Below, in pieces: positions 21,901-27,065 of a DNA stretch of 64,000 nt (the first letter of the stretch is position 1; every line of letters begins with the position of its first letter). Both the position numbers and the translations under genes were made by a program. Below the pieces are notes generated by a model. It saw nothing but the letters and a program-made list of their open reading frames with translations, was not told where the DNA came from and ran no database searches. Origin of the DNA: Ariolimax columbianus (taxonomy: Eukaryota; Mollusca; Gastropoda; Stylommatophora; Arionidae). The stretch is from the NCBI GenBank assembly GCA_036924085.1, contig JAVGWX010000002.1:53541105-53605104 (forward strand). The letters run 5' to 3'.

Positions 21901-21960
21901 CAGGACAGTTACAGTAAACCTTTCAGTGTGCCATCCAGGCTAGGCCCCCTGTTACGGTGA
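944..21960 (+). CDS. CCDC33-like coiled-coil protein, ten exons
   Basis: Ten + strand exons join without a frame break: 944-979, 3693-3877, 5253-5373, 7516-7645, 8095-8183, 10933-11125, 13197-13279, 15184-15291, 16220-16339 and 21904-21960. They total 1122 nt, giving 373 residues plus stop. All introns are GT-AG. Residues about 13-74 are acidic then proline-rich; about 80-340 are heptad-rich coiled coil ([62 protein letters not shown]). These segments and their order recall the C-terminal half of vertebrate CCDC33, a testis/cilium-associated protein; that match is from memory. Vertebrate CCDC33 is much longer and has an N-terminal C2 domain, absent here, so either this is a short form or exon 1 is wrong and more exons lie upstream. 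Weak donors are GTTGAA (exon 2) and GTCACA (exon 5). Introns are filled with transposons. Confidence 0.68.
1330..1456 (+). repeat. SINE-F fragment
   Basis: Contains a degenerate copy of the CCCAGCTGTAAATGGGTA-type block seen in the fuller copy at 14758-15043, followed by the same GTTGGGGAAGG...GGAGAG...GGCCAC order. The tRNA-like head is missing. Confidence 0.55.
1457..2239. other. Intronic sequence, nothing recognised
   Basis: AT-rich intron 1 sequence with no ORF, repeat or RNA gene that I can support. Confidence 0.4.
2240..2665 (+). mobile_element. 3' fragment of RNase H LINE (LINE-B type)
   Basis: Translates, with frame breaks, to the C-terminal tail of an RNase H-bearing LINE: a [17 protein letters not shown] segment, then the zinc-knuckle [18 protein letters not shown] (C-x-C...H-x4-C), then a charged tail. 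The knuckle matches the LINE at 16640-17364 more closely than the younger LINE-A copies. A related tail recurs at 22149-22370. Confidence 0.65.
2666..3692. other. Intron 1 remainder, with an unassigned - strand ORF
   Basis: Mostly featureless. An 81-codon - strand ORF at 3111-3356 is not obviously repeat-derived (Ser/Thr/Pro/His-rich middle, then [19 protein letters not shown]). I cannot assign it. Confidence 0.3.
3693..3877 (+). CDS. CCDC33-like exon 2
   Basis: Acceptor CTTCCCAG, starts in phase 0 with [20 protein letters not shown], continues through a KPPPPPSRH proline run and ends in phase 2 (AG|) that is completed to AGG by exon 3. The donor GTTGAA is weak. Confidence 0.65.
3878..4614. 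other. Intron 2: AT microsatellite and LINE scrap
   Basis: (TA)n tracts at about 4058-4095. A fragment at about 4135-4225 resembles part of the LINE at 8700-8790 (GGCACAGCCATCAGTCCTT against GGTACAGCTATCAGTTCTT). Nothing else supported. Confidence 0.45.
4615..5060 (-). mobile_element. C-terminal fragment of a non-LTR retrotransposon
   Basis: The - strand reads [15 protein letters not shown]..., then [10 protein letters not shown] and, across a frame break, [12 protein letters not shown]...WNPQGKR. This is the characteristic post-RT tail of RTE/CR1-like LINE polyproteins. No RT domain is present. A + strand relative lies at 6690-7060. Confidence 0.7.
5253..5373 (+). CDS. CCDC33-like exon 3
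   Basis: Acceptor TTGTACAG. The first base completes AGG, followed by [16 protein letters not shown]...YRTAV...DILTLRTQ; ends in phase 0 at GTAGAT. The YRxAVxxMxxDILxLR pattern is the strongest CCDC33 signature in this exon. Confidence 0.75.
5486..5850. repeat. Element E, apparently full copy with inverted ends
   Basis: Left end GTTGTTGTTTGCAAATGC and right end GAGCATTGAACAACAACA are imperfect inverted complements of about 28 bp. The interior contains GGCTGTTTTCAAGACAGCC and a block shared with 15432-15735, 30080-30424 and 37440-37790 (GAAGCCAAGCATAG, CCGCCTGGAGGATC). No ORF. Behaves like a non-autonomous element of about 350 bp. Confidence 0.6.
6122..6250 (+). pseudogene. mariner-like transposase fragment
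   Basis: [15 protein letters not shown]...DFPRLGQAY...[11 protein letters not shown] matches the helix-turn-helix/linker region of mariner-type transposases (W..(R)F..GR..L.DD.R.GQ). It resembles the remnant at 45222-45530. No catalytic DDD/E segment here. Confidence 0.6.
6690..7060 (+). mobile_element. C-terminal fragment of a non-LTR retrotransposon
   Basis: [20 protein letters not shown], then GIG.DTYCRRQ...[11 protein letters not shown] and a [17 protein letters not shown] end parallel the 4615-5060 fragment on the opposite strand. Several stops; inactive. Confidence 0.6.
7325..7470. repeat. Degenerate GTACACA-rich tandem stretch
   Basis: Repeated TTGTACACA / TGTACACACA motifs at irregular spacing of 20-30 bp. 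Low-order repeat in intron 3. Confidence 0.45.
7516..7645 (+). CDS. CCDC33-like exon 4
   Basis: Acceptor TTGTTCAG, phase 0; [15 protein letters not shown]...[14 protein letters not shown]...ELQARY; ends in phase 1 (G|GTTTGT). The LEGEN-x-x-LR motif continues the heptads of exon 3. Confidence 0.75.
7650..7905. repeat. TG-rich minisatellite
   Basis: Tandem variants of GTTTGTTGTGTGTTTGGTATG, irregular units of about 20-30 bp, starting right at the exon 4 donor; the donor GTTTGT itself looks like part of the array. Confidence 0.65.
7963..8060. repeat. 17-bp tandem repeat
   Basis: Unit ACAGTCTATCACAATAT repeated about four times, then decayed copies; ends about 35 bp upstream of the exon 5 acceptor. 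Confidence 0.8.
8095..8183 (+). CDS. CCDC33-like exon 5
   Basis: Acceptor CATGTACAG; two bases complete GCA, then [19 protein letters not shown] and [10 protein letters not shown]; ends in phase 0 at the weak donor GTCACA. Confidence 0.78.
8425..8830 (+). mobile_element. RT-thumb fragment of a Jockey-like LINE
   Basis: Reads [15 protein letters not shown], then [19 protein letters not shown]...[15 protein letters not shown] and AEYTIPVW. These are the standard motifs after the YADD box of Jockey-type reverse transcriptases (KPNPxKT, YLGVxLDRTLSY, LAEYxxPVW). Frame breaks show it is dead. Confidence 0.72.
8838..8918. repeat. Element E fragment
   Basis: CAGATGAAGCCAAGCATAG and ACAACC...CCTGGTCCACCTT match the interior of element E copies (for example 5680-5740). 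Sits between the LINE fragment and a SINE-A copy. Confidence 0.55.
8919..9275 (-). mobile_element. SINE-A copy (diverged)
   Basis: Shares the full SINE-A order on the - strand: GATCAAG(A)..CTGAGCAGC start, CAGCGACCCATAGCTGAC, AAGACTCTTCTACACCTCC, the core AGTC(A/G)GATGTG..GAACCGAAAGGTGCAAAT, and the tail-side AGGGCTTGGTAGCGAGAG. Has indels in the core. Confidence 0.75.
9276..9430 (+). repeat. SINE-G fragment
   Basis: GGAGGTTTAAATCTCACAAGTTTCAAG...CCTTGGTTTCAAGGGAGCTGAGATCAG parallels 15990-16100 (GGTTCGAATCTCACAAATTT). GGTTCGAATCTC is a B-box-like sequence, suggesting a tRNA-derived SINE. Confidence 0.5.
9476..9840 (-). repeat. SINE-A copy split by a foreign insert
   Basis: SINE-A sequence runs from the CTTCTTCTTCTGCG tail (9476) to TATGCACCTTTCTT (about 9614). 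It is interrupted by about 180 bp (TTAACTTAACTTAAC...), then resumes at about 9795 with CTTTCGGTCCGACACATTCG. Confidence 0.55.
9841..10369. other. Intron 5, nothing recognised
   Basis: No domain. A short diffuse motif (TTAACTCTTGTATA) occurs twice, at 10013 and 10202. Confidence 0.35.
10370..10870 (+). mobile_element. C-terminal non-LTR retrotransposon fragment
   Basis: [28 protein letters not shown], then [17 protein letters not shown] and a terminal PHGGRG segment: the classic C-terminal tail of CR1/RTE-type LINE polyproteins (YGxExWTxT, MRxLRxxx, LxWFGHVxRM). Contains stops. Confidence 0.75.
10933..11125 (+). CDS. CCDC33-like exon 6
   Basis: Acceptor TTTTTTTTGCAG, phase 0; [15 protein letters not shown]...[18 protein letters not shown] and [15 protein letters not shown]; ends in phase 1 at GTATGG. 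Highest coiled-coil density of the gene and the most diagnostic for CCDC33 (EExxxxQEKVIEKxExVL). Confidence 0.8.
11174..11479 (+). mobile_element. SINE-A, 5'-truncated, with 17-bp TSD
   Basis: Begins inside the element (GCGTCAGGGCCAGC) and ends in CGAACGAAGAAGAAGAAGA. The flanks ATCAGGTTAGTTCTGGA (11157-11173) and ATCAAGTTAGTTCTGGA (11480-11496) form a target-site duplication with one mismatch. Confidence 0.88.
11880..12640 (+). mobile_element. LINE 3' fragment interrupted by a SINE
   Basis: Left part reads [16 protein letters not shown]...[15 protein letters not shown]. After the SINE it resumes [18 protein letters not shown]...[11 protein letters not shown], a zinc-knuckle-like tail (C...H-x4-C). 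The reading is continuous once 12049-12388 is removed. Confidence 0.7.
12049..12388 (+). mobile_element. SINE-A with TSD inside the LINE fragment
   Basis: Flanked by ACTCAAAACGGG (12037-12048) and ACTCAGAACAGG (12389-12400), a 12-bp duplication with two mismatches. It inserted in the codons for the LRTGH motif of the host LINE. The tail is AACGAACGAAGCCAAGCCAAG rather than (GAA)n. Confidence 0.82.
12760..12890. repeat. SINE-G decayed copy
   Basis: GGTCTCAAGGTAGGTGAGATC...ATGGATGAAAAAC...AGAACCGTTGGCAGTTGAAAAT parallels 9325-9425 (AGAACTCTTGGCAGTTGAAAAT). Confidence 0.45.
13197..13279 (+). CDS. CCDC33-like exon 7
   Basis: Acceptor TTGTTGTAG; two bases complete [23 protein letters not shown] and REQMDDMK; phase 0 end at GTGAAT. 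The VLxxENxxLRxxxD pattern matches the CCDC33-type coiled coil. Confidence 0.75.
13365..13740. repeat. 21-bp minisatellite with 105-bp higher-order period
   Basis: Units of about 21 bp (TCTCATGGTGAGAATGTCCCA and variants). A variant unit starting CATGTTGTGATTG recurs at 13421, 13526 and 13631, exactly 105 bp apart, so five subunits form one higher-order unit. Open in several frames on both strands; not a gene. Confidence 0.9.
14102..14464 (-). mobile_element. SINE-A, full length, with TSD
   Basis: A clean full-length copy (about 363 bp) from GGGATCAAGATGCTGAGCAG to AACGAAGAAGAAGAAG on the - strand. The flanks GTACCTCAAT at 14092-14101 and 14465-14474 are identical. Confidence 0.9.
14758..15043 (+). 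mobile_element. SINE-F, tRNA-derived
   Basis: The head has an A-box-like TGTAGCCTAGTCG and a B-box-like GGGTTCAAAGTC. The body has CAACCCAGCTGTAAATGGGT, GAGTTGGGGAAGG and AACTGGCCACCCCACC, a block I recognise as a widespread invertebrate SINE domain. Relatives at 1330-1456 and, weakly, 43620-43650. Confidence 0.7.
15184..15291 (+). CDS. CCDC33-like exon 8
   Basis: Acceptor ATATTACAG; 36 codons in phase 0: [20 protein letters not shown] and [16 protein letters not shown]; donor GTACAA. The LERAxxRIxSLExQ motif is diagnostic for the family as I remember it. Confidence 0.78.
15432..15735 (+). repeat. Element E copy
   Basis: Starts GTTGTTGTTTGCGAATGCCC and ends at GTATATTTTGCCTGACCAG. It is the clearest view of one orientation; the interior is the reverse complement of that at 5620-5760. 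Confidence 0.65.
15755..15910. repeat. Short-period minisatellite
   Basis: Tandem variants of TTGTGCTGTACTTTGATTG, unit about 18 bp, about eight copies, downstream of the element E copy. Confidence 0.75.
15955..16125 (+). mobile_element. SINE-G copy with tRNA-like head
   Basis: Has GGTGGTTCGAATCTCAC (B-box-like) preceded by a head-like segment from about 15950 and followed by TTGGTCTCAAGGGAGATAAGG and AGTCCTATCAGAGATGGATG, shared with 9276-9430. Confidence 0.55.
16220..16339 (+). CDS. CCDC33-like exon 9
   Basis: Acceptor CTTTTTTTAG; 40 codons, phase 0: [20 protein letters not shown], then [20 protein letters not shown]; consensus donor GTGAGT. The ARxWGREKxDM motif is strongly CCDC33-like. 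Confidence 0.8.
16475..17364 (-). mobile_element. LINE-B, RNase H and zinc-knuckle part
   Basis: The - strand RNase H domain begins [16 protein letters not shown] (catalytic Asp in YTDG). It continues through [14 protein letters not shown] (Glu), [13 protein letters not shown] (Asp) and [15 protein letters not shown] (Asp), so all four acidic positions are visible. Then [15 protein letters not shown] and the knuckle start CTCGQAPQ. The 3' tail is CGAACGAAAGAAGAAGAAGAA at about 16474-16495. A stop after the knuckle shows decay. It lies in the last intron of the CCDC33-like gene, antisense to it. Continues at 18426. Confidence 0.85.
17379..18411 (+). mobile_element. LINE-A, 5'-truncated, RNase H ORF intact
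   Basis: Open from 17579 to 18367 (262 codons): RNase H with [35 protein letters not shown] and [15 protein letters not shown], then [15 protein letters not shown] and the knuckle [17 protein letters not shown]. Ends CGTACGATGAAGAAGAAGAA. An exact 14-bp TSD, GAATGGTTGTTTGG, occurs at 17365-17378 and 18412-18425, so it inserted whole into LINE-B. No RT domain, so it cannot move on its own. RNase H plus a C-terminal knuckle points to the I/Jockey group; clade not resolvable by eye. Confidence 0.92.
18426..19374 (-). mobile_element. LINE-B, reverse-transcriptase remainder
   Basis: The - strand reads [18 protein letters not shown] near 19240, then [39 protein letters not shown] and further thumb sequence to 18430 ([20 protein letters not shown]). 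Most of the finger/palm region between the endonuclease and PPTLF is deleted. Confidence 0.8.
19386..19537 (-). mobile_element. SINE-A, truncated, inserted in LINE-B
   Basis: Only the tail half is present, from the (GAA)n tail through the core ending GAAGACGAATGTGTCGGACC. Flanks GCCAGTTTTCT at 19375-19385 and 19538-19548 are identical, so LINE-B reads through when it is removed. Confidence 0.88.
19549..20550 (-). mobile_element. LINE-B, endonuclease part
   Basis: From 20177 down to 19584 the - strand is open: [16 protein letters not shown] (APE-type endonuclease start), [31 protein letters not shown] and [12 protein letters not shown] (the GDFN motif). A frame break near 19584 separates GDFN from the next segment. 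The 5' limit near 20550 is approximate. Confidence 0.78.
20715..21027 (+). mobile_element. SINE-A copy
   Basis: From GAGCAGCGCATGAACTGCAG through the core GAAGTCAGATGTGTTGGACC to GGAGATTGAGAACAAACGAAG. About 40 bp (the CGACACAACGCATTCCG block) is missing between GTAAACTAC and ATTCTGC. Confidence 0.8.
21028..21903. other. End of intron 9, nothing recognised
   Basis: AT-rich. Contains short TATATACATATA runs near 21470 and no supported coding or repeat feature. Confidence 0.4.
21904..21960 (+). CDS. CCDC33-like exon 10 (stop)
   Basis: Acceptor TTTCCATTCCAG; phase 0 [18 protein letters not shown] then TGA. Short but in phase with exon 9, with a good pyrimidine tract. Moderately sure; alternative last exons could exist. 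Confidence 0.6.
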   Translation, partial: DSYSKPFSVPSRLGPLLR

Positions 21961-22148
21961 TGATTGACAGCTTTTCCTGTGGCAGAACAACTGACGATCA
22001 ATCATTAGGAACCTAGTTACATCATTTTCTTTACATTATCACTCATTTTATTAGCTATCTAAGAAAAAACTATCATTACGAAATGTATTCTCATGTTGGA
22101 GTACATCGGGGAAGGAAGGATTTATGGTTATTTTGTTATCGATAATCC

Positions 22149-22370
22149 ATGATTAAATTGGTCCAATCACCCATATGCACATGGGGGGAGGGGAGGGGGG
22201 CGAGGAGCACAGACAGCCCAATACATCCTCCAAAATTATTAGCTAATTGTGTACTGAGCATTGGCCCACAGAGACAAATCTCCGCACAAAGCTGTTTGGA
22301 AGTCTTGAAGAGCTATCCACTACAGCCACCTTTGCTCAGAGAGCTGAACTTCATCTAAGTTCACCACAGT
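22149..22370 (+). mobile_element. LINE-B-type 3' tail fragment
   Basis: WPTETNLRTKLFGSLEEL and TTATFAQRAEL mirror the tail at 2390-2620 ([27 protein letters not shown]). The knuckle has been overwritten by a G-run. Confidence 0.55.
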
Positions 22371-22384
22371 GGGGATTTTGCAGT

Positions 22385-22490
22385 GTCGATCCACACCTCA
22401 TTGGCCAGGCTGCTGTGACACGGCCCGTTTCCAGGAGCATGGATAAGGATGTGAGGTTGGTCTTGGATTGGTTAGTATGTGTCACCTGAC
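22385..22490. repeat. Element E scrap
   Basis: GATCCACACCTCATTGGCCAGGCTG and ACGGCCCGTTTCCAGGAG resemble 15635-15680 in an element E copy. Confidence 0.45.
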
Positions 22491-23117
22491 CCTGTTTACT
22501 CTTTGCCCTCACATTATTTGTCTATGCAAGATGAGGGATATTCTTTTTTCTAATCCTGAAAAAACTAGTTAATCAATCATTTATTCTTGTTCCATCCACA
22601 TATTGAACATTGTTTCTAGATTTTTCTTTCTGACCTCATTGGTTACTCAACACTCAATAGCCTTTTGACCTGTGTGAATGATGAGATGTACAATTCTACA
22701 AGTTGAAGAGTCTTCTACCCAAAGATGTGGGGGGCCACACCATTTTCCGCCTCTTACAAAATCCTATCAGTGTGGCAGTGGGCTTATTCCCATCTTCCTC
22801 ACACAAGAAGCTCTTTCAGCCAGATATTTCACGAAAATGTTGACATCAATCCATCATTTATATGTCAAATGACACAACACCTTGATAAAAAAACCATACT
22901 GTAAGGGCCAGCAGATGACAAATGTGTCGAGGAAGATTTTGGTATAAATGGGAAGATAATATGAAAGTGTGCACTGGAAAAAGTCTGTAGATTACACTTT
23001 CATGACAAGAGATAGAAAACATTGGAGATTCAATTCAGCCAATCATTGACGTGGAGATTTGGTTTTTTTCTGTCTTGTTTCCTAAGGTGGGAGTATGTTG
23101 TGTTGTGTTTTGCGCCA
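22491..23117. other. Intergenic, nothing recognised
   Basis: No gene or repeat that I can support. Confidence 0.4.
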
Positions 23118-23130
23118 TTTTTGTGAATCT

Positions 23131-23382
23131 TCTTTTTCTTCTTCTGCGTTCGCCTTATTTCTCTATTCCCCAAGGCGGTGTGCGTTGCATTGTAGTTTTT
23201 ATTTTGCGCCTGTTGGCCCAGTGCATCCGACTTCAGCATGCATTTTATGTAAGGGTCTGCTTCATCCTGCATTTTCTAAGGGTTTGCTTCTCCTGGGTAA
23301 TGGCCGGTTTTGTGATAGGGATCGAACCCAGCACCTTCGGATTGTGAGCCGTGTCACTTATCCACTAGTCCACGCCGTCCCC
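23131..23382 (-). mobile_element. SINE-B, tRNA-derived, with TSD
   Basis: The - strand head GGGGACGGCGTGGACTAGTG contains the A-box; B-box GGGTTCGATCCC; then the core GCTGAAGTCGGATGCACTGG. Flanks TTTTTGTGAATCT (23118-23130) and TTTTTGTTAATCT (23383-23395). It is a SINE, not a tRNA gene, because the same head recurs with a 170-bp non-tRNA body. Confidence 0.87.
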
Positions 23383-23395
23383 TTTTTGTTAATCT

Positions 23396-23884
23396 AAAAG
23401 CACAAACATGTTTGGGTTGTGAACATCTCTCTCCTCACCCCTTCCAAAGTGGAGATGAGAACTGATCTGATCCAATGCAAAATTATCATGCTAGTGTTAA
23501 TATCAACTGAGCATTCAATGATTATTTTATCTCAACACTAATGGTGATGTCACTTTTTCCAATATATCTGGCATGTCCATCTTGTCATCTTCGGCCACAA
23601 TAATTATCAAAAGCTAGATCCAAACATAGGTAGAGCAAAAATGGCTACTTGATAAAACAGCAGCAGTGTGTACAACCAGCGAACTACAAGAACTATCATT
23701 ATAAAACTTACTTTGCCATTTACCTGAAAGGGTCTGTGGCAATGTTGTTTATGTATAACATAACATAACCTAATTTTTGTATCAAAGATAACCTAAATCT
23801 GTTTATTACCAGAATAAAACTTGTTCATAATTTATTGTAACTCAAAAGTCAGAGTTAATGTTACAATGTAATGTTGACTTTCTG
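23396..23884. other. Intergenic, nothing recognised
   Basis: Unassigned AT-rich DNA. Confidence 0.4.
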
Positions 23885-24185
23885 TTGTTATGTCGGCTTT
23901 ATATTGTTATCTTGGCTTTCTGTTGTTATTTTGGCTTTCTGTTGATATGTTGAATTTCTGTTGTTATGTTGGTGGTCTGTTATTATTTTGGCTTTCTGTT
24001 GTTATGTTGAATTTCTGTTGTTATGTTGGTGGTCTGTTATTATGTTGGCTTTCTGTTGTTATGTTGGCTTTTCTGTTTCTAAGTTGACTTGTTGTTGTTA
24101 TGTTGGCTTTCTGTTGTTTATTTGGCTTTGTGTTGTTATGTTAGCTTTCTGCTGTTATGTTGGTGTTCTGTTATGTTGCTTTTCT
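23885..24185. repeat. Minisatellite, TTGTTATGTTGGCTTTCTG-like
   Basis: About 14 imperfect units of 19-22 bp. The hydrophobic cysteine-rich ORFs across it arise from the repeat. Confidence 0.85.
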
Positions 24186-24289
24186 GTAATATTGATAAGG
24201 GCAGTTTTGCTTCTGTCAATCTCACTTTCTTCAAAAGAGAGATGTATGTAATTTATTTTCGTATGCCAGTGCTAGACTTCATCAAGTGA

Positions 24290-24535
24290 CAGCAAACCAA
24301 ATGGTTTAGCCACGTGACGCGATCAACACCAGATAGCATCCCTCAGAAAGCACTGCTGTACAAATACAATGGATTCAAAGCCACGGGCTGCCCATGCAAT
24401 AGAGGGACAGCAGAAATAATATAAGCAGTGAAGCACTCCATGTACGAAGCACATAGTAAGGCACGGTCAAAAAACATATTCTCAACCTGACGCTGAAATG
24501 CACAACGGGAGAAAAAGAACAAAGAAGGCACAAAC
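24290..24535 (+). mobile_element. LINE C-terminal fragment (weak)
   Basis: KWFSHVTRSTPDSIPQKALLY resembles the WFGHVxRMxxxRIPxxAL motif of LINE polyprotein tails, followed by degenerate sequence. One frame, short. Confidence 0.45.
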
Positions 24536-24551
24536 TATATGCAACATACAT

Positions 24552-24777
24552 TTTTTTTGAGTTCATCTTATTTCTCGATTCCCCAAGGCGATGTTTTTAA
24601 TTTGCGCCTGTTGGCCCAATGCATCTTACTTCGGCATGTGCATTTTATGTAAGGATCTGCTTCCTCCTGCATTTTCTAAGGGTTTGCTTCCCAGGGATAA
24701 CGGCCTGTGATGTACAGCAAATCCAGAATCTTTGGGTTGTGAGCCATGTCATTTAACCACTAGCCCACTCCGTTCCC
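24552..24777 (-). mobile_element. SINE-B copy
   Basis: Same head, core and body as 23131-23382, with several differences (a damaged B-box). Possible 8-bp TSD ACATACAT at 24544-24551 and 24778-24785. Confidence 0.75.
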
Positions 24778-24778
24778 A

Positions 24779-24955
24779 CATACATACTATATCTAACATA
24801 TACATACACACTATACTCAACATACAACATATATACTGTACTCAACATTCACATACATACTATACCCAATATACACATATATATAATACTCAGTATACAA
24901 AATATATTATTCTCAAAATACATATACATACTATACTCAATATACATTTATAACC
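24779..24955. repeat. ACATACATACTATACTCA-type repeat
   Basis: Imperfect units of about 25-30 bp made of CATATACATACTATACTCAA variants, starting at the SINE-B insertion boundary. Confidence 0.7.
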
Positions 24956-25290
24956 AACTTTTAACTCATTTAGTATGTGGAGCCGACTGGTCAACTGTGG
25001 GAAAATGTCGCAGACAGGGTATCCAAAAGTGAACTTTAAATATAAAAACCAAGGCTGAGAGGACATCTGAAACCAGAAAAGATTGATCTGGAAAAAGTCA
25101 AAGATCGGGCAAAGGTAGAGGTTTTGACAATCATATCTGAATGTGACTTTATAAAGTTACTACCAAACCTTTCCCTAAGCCTAACATAATCTCTGACGAT
25201 TTGTATGACTGTGGCTTCGTGTGAACAGATTTCTTCAAAGCTCAAACTATTTGCAATCTATCATGGAACAGTTAAGGTGTTCCGATCTTG
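24956..25290. other. Intergenic, nothing recognised
   Basis: No supported feature; a 69-codon - strand ORF shows no recognisable domain. Confidence 0.35.
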
Positions 25291-25303
25291 CGATGTATCA
25301 ATT

Positions 25304-25577
25304 TTTATTTTTTTTTATAATTTTTTTTTTTTTTTTTTTGGCGTTTGCCTTATTTATCTATTCCCCAAGGCGTGTGTGCGTTACACTGTGGTTTTTATTT
25401 TTCGCCTGTCGGCCCAGTGCATCCGACTTCAGCATGCATTTAATGAAAGGGTCTGCTTCCTCCTGCATTTTCTAAGGGTTTGCTTCCCCAGGGTAACGGC
25501 CGGTGCTGTGATGGGGATCGAACCCAGCACCTTCTGGTTGTGAGCCGTGCCACTTAACCACTAGGCCACGCCGTCCC
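25304..25577 (-). mobile_element. SINE-B with poly-A tail and TSD
   Basis: Complete head, B-box GGGTTCGATCCC and core, ending in a long A run (T run at 25307-25340 on +). Exact TSD CGATGTATCAATT at 25291-25303 and 25578-25590. The best SINE-B reference copy in the window. Confidence 0.92.
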
Positions 25578-25604
25578 CGATGTATCAATTGAAAGTGCAG
25601 TAAA

Positions 25605-25870
25605 AGATGTCAACGAGATGACAACAGCCAGTAATTCATAGCTGATTGCTTGCGTTGGGGTGAATGAACCAGAGCTGTCCAAGACCCTATTCTGTCTCTA
25701 AGTGGCAGCCCTGGAAACAGGTGATGTCCATGCAGCTGGTTGAGAGAATGGAGGTTGAAGAGGGAAGGTAAACTAGGTCCCCCACAATCTGCCATGCTGA
25801 AACAGTATGTGTTGGGCCATAAGGGCTAGATATCCTAGATATGCCAACCTCATTGTAAACTACAACACAA
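25605..25870 (+). repeat. Old SINE-A relative
   Basis: CAGCCAGTAATTCATAGCTG, AAGACCCTATTCTGTCTC, GTGGCAGCCCTGGAAACAGG and GTAAACTACAACACAACA follow the SINE-A order but diverge strongly. Similar old copies at 38258-38470, 48565-48720 and 63815-64000. Confidence 0.6.
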
Positions 25871-25914
25871 CAAAACGTCCATTTTCAGGATGTACGACGA
25901 AGAATAAGGGGTTT

Positions 25915-26274
25915 GGCTTGGCTTGGCTTCGTTCGTTCTCAATCTCCCACTACCAAATCCTGAAAGGGCTTAAGTATCAGAATGTAGTCCAGAGAACGGA
26001 ATGCTTTGTGTCGTAGTTTACAGCTTGACTGCGATATTTGCATCTTTCGATCCAATACATCCGACTTCAGCAGACATTTTTTGAGTACCGGGTTAGCATT
26101 CCCTCTTTGATCCCTTCTCCTTACCCAGTCTGCCCTGATGCAGCCTGTTATCCAGGATCACCGCATGGAGGTGTAGAAGGGTCTTGGCAGCTTTGGTTCG
26201 CTGGCCCTGACGCTAGCAGTCAGCTATGGGTCGCTGACCACTGCAGCTCATGCGCTGCTCAGCGTCTTGATCCC
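25915..26274 (-). mobile_element. SINE-A, full length, with 13-bp TSD
   Basis: Flanks GAATAAGGGGTTT at 25902-25914 and 26275-26287 are identical. The tail is CGAAGCCAAGCCAAGCC, like 12049-12388, marking a subtype whose tail is not (GAA)n. Confidence 0.92.
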
Positions 26275-26399
26275 GAATAAGGGGTTTAATGGGAAATGAC
26301 GCAAGGCAATGGTTTCATTTAAGTGCTTCACAAGTTTGCAGATTTGAAGGATAAAAAAGGAAAGTTCTCATTTAGTCAAGATTTACAAGTTAAATCATC

Positions 26400-27065
26400 A
26401 TCATCTGGTTGATCAGTCCTGAGACTGGTTGTAAAGTTATTTGAGTATGTCTCTCCATTTGACACTATCCCCTTGTTGATCAGTCCTGAGACTGGTTGTA
26501 AAGTTATTTGAGTATGTCTCTCCATTTGACACTATCCCCTTGTTGATCAGTCCTGAGACTGGTTGTAAAGTTATTTGAGTATGTCTCTCCATTTGACACT
26601 ATCCCCTTGTTGATCAGTCCTGAGACTGGTTGTAAAGTTATTTGAGTATGTCTCTCCATTTGACACTATCCCCTTGTTGATCAGTCCTGAGACTGGTTGT
26701 AAAGTTATTTGAGTATGTCTCTCCATTTGACACTATCCCCTTGTTGATCAGTCCTGAGACTGGTTGTAAAGTTATTTGAGTATGTCTCTCCATTTGACAC
26801 TATCCCCTTGTTGATCAGTCCTGAGACTGGTTGTAAAGTTATTTGAGTATGTCTCTCCATTTGACACTATCCCCTTGTTGATCAGTCCTGAGACTGGTTG
26901 TAAAGTTATTTGAGTATGTCTCTCCATTTGACACTATCCCCTTGTTGATCAGTCCTGAGACTGGTTGTAAAGTTATTTGAGTATGTCTCTCCATTTGACA
27001 CTATCCCCTTGTTGATCAGTCCTGAGACTGGTTGTAAAGTTGTGTGAGTATGTCTCTCCACTTGA
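26400..27065. repeat. 67-bp tandem array, about ten near-identical units
   Basis: GATCAGTCCTGAG recurs every 67 bp at 26411, 26478, 26545 and on to 27014. Units look identical except the last, which diverges at 27040-27065 where it runs into LINE-derived sequence. Antisense, one unit reads KWRDILK and SLRTDQQ, as does the LINE tail beside it. Confidence 0.95.

Noticed and set aside
25500..25577. Possible functional tRNA gene (good A- and B-boxes)
   Set aside because: The same head recurs with the same long body in several copies, one with poly-A and TSD; it is SINE-B.
26400..27065. CRISPR-like array of repeats and spacers
   Set aside because: Units are contiguous with no distinct spacers, and the genome is eukaryotic; it is a simple tandem repeat.
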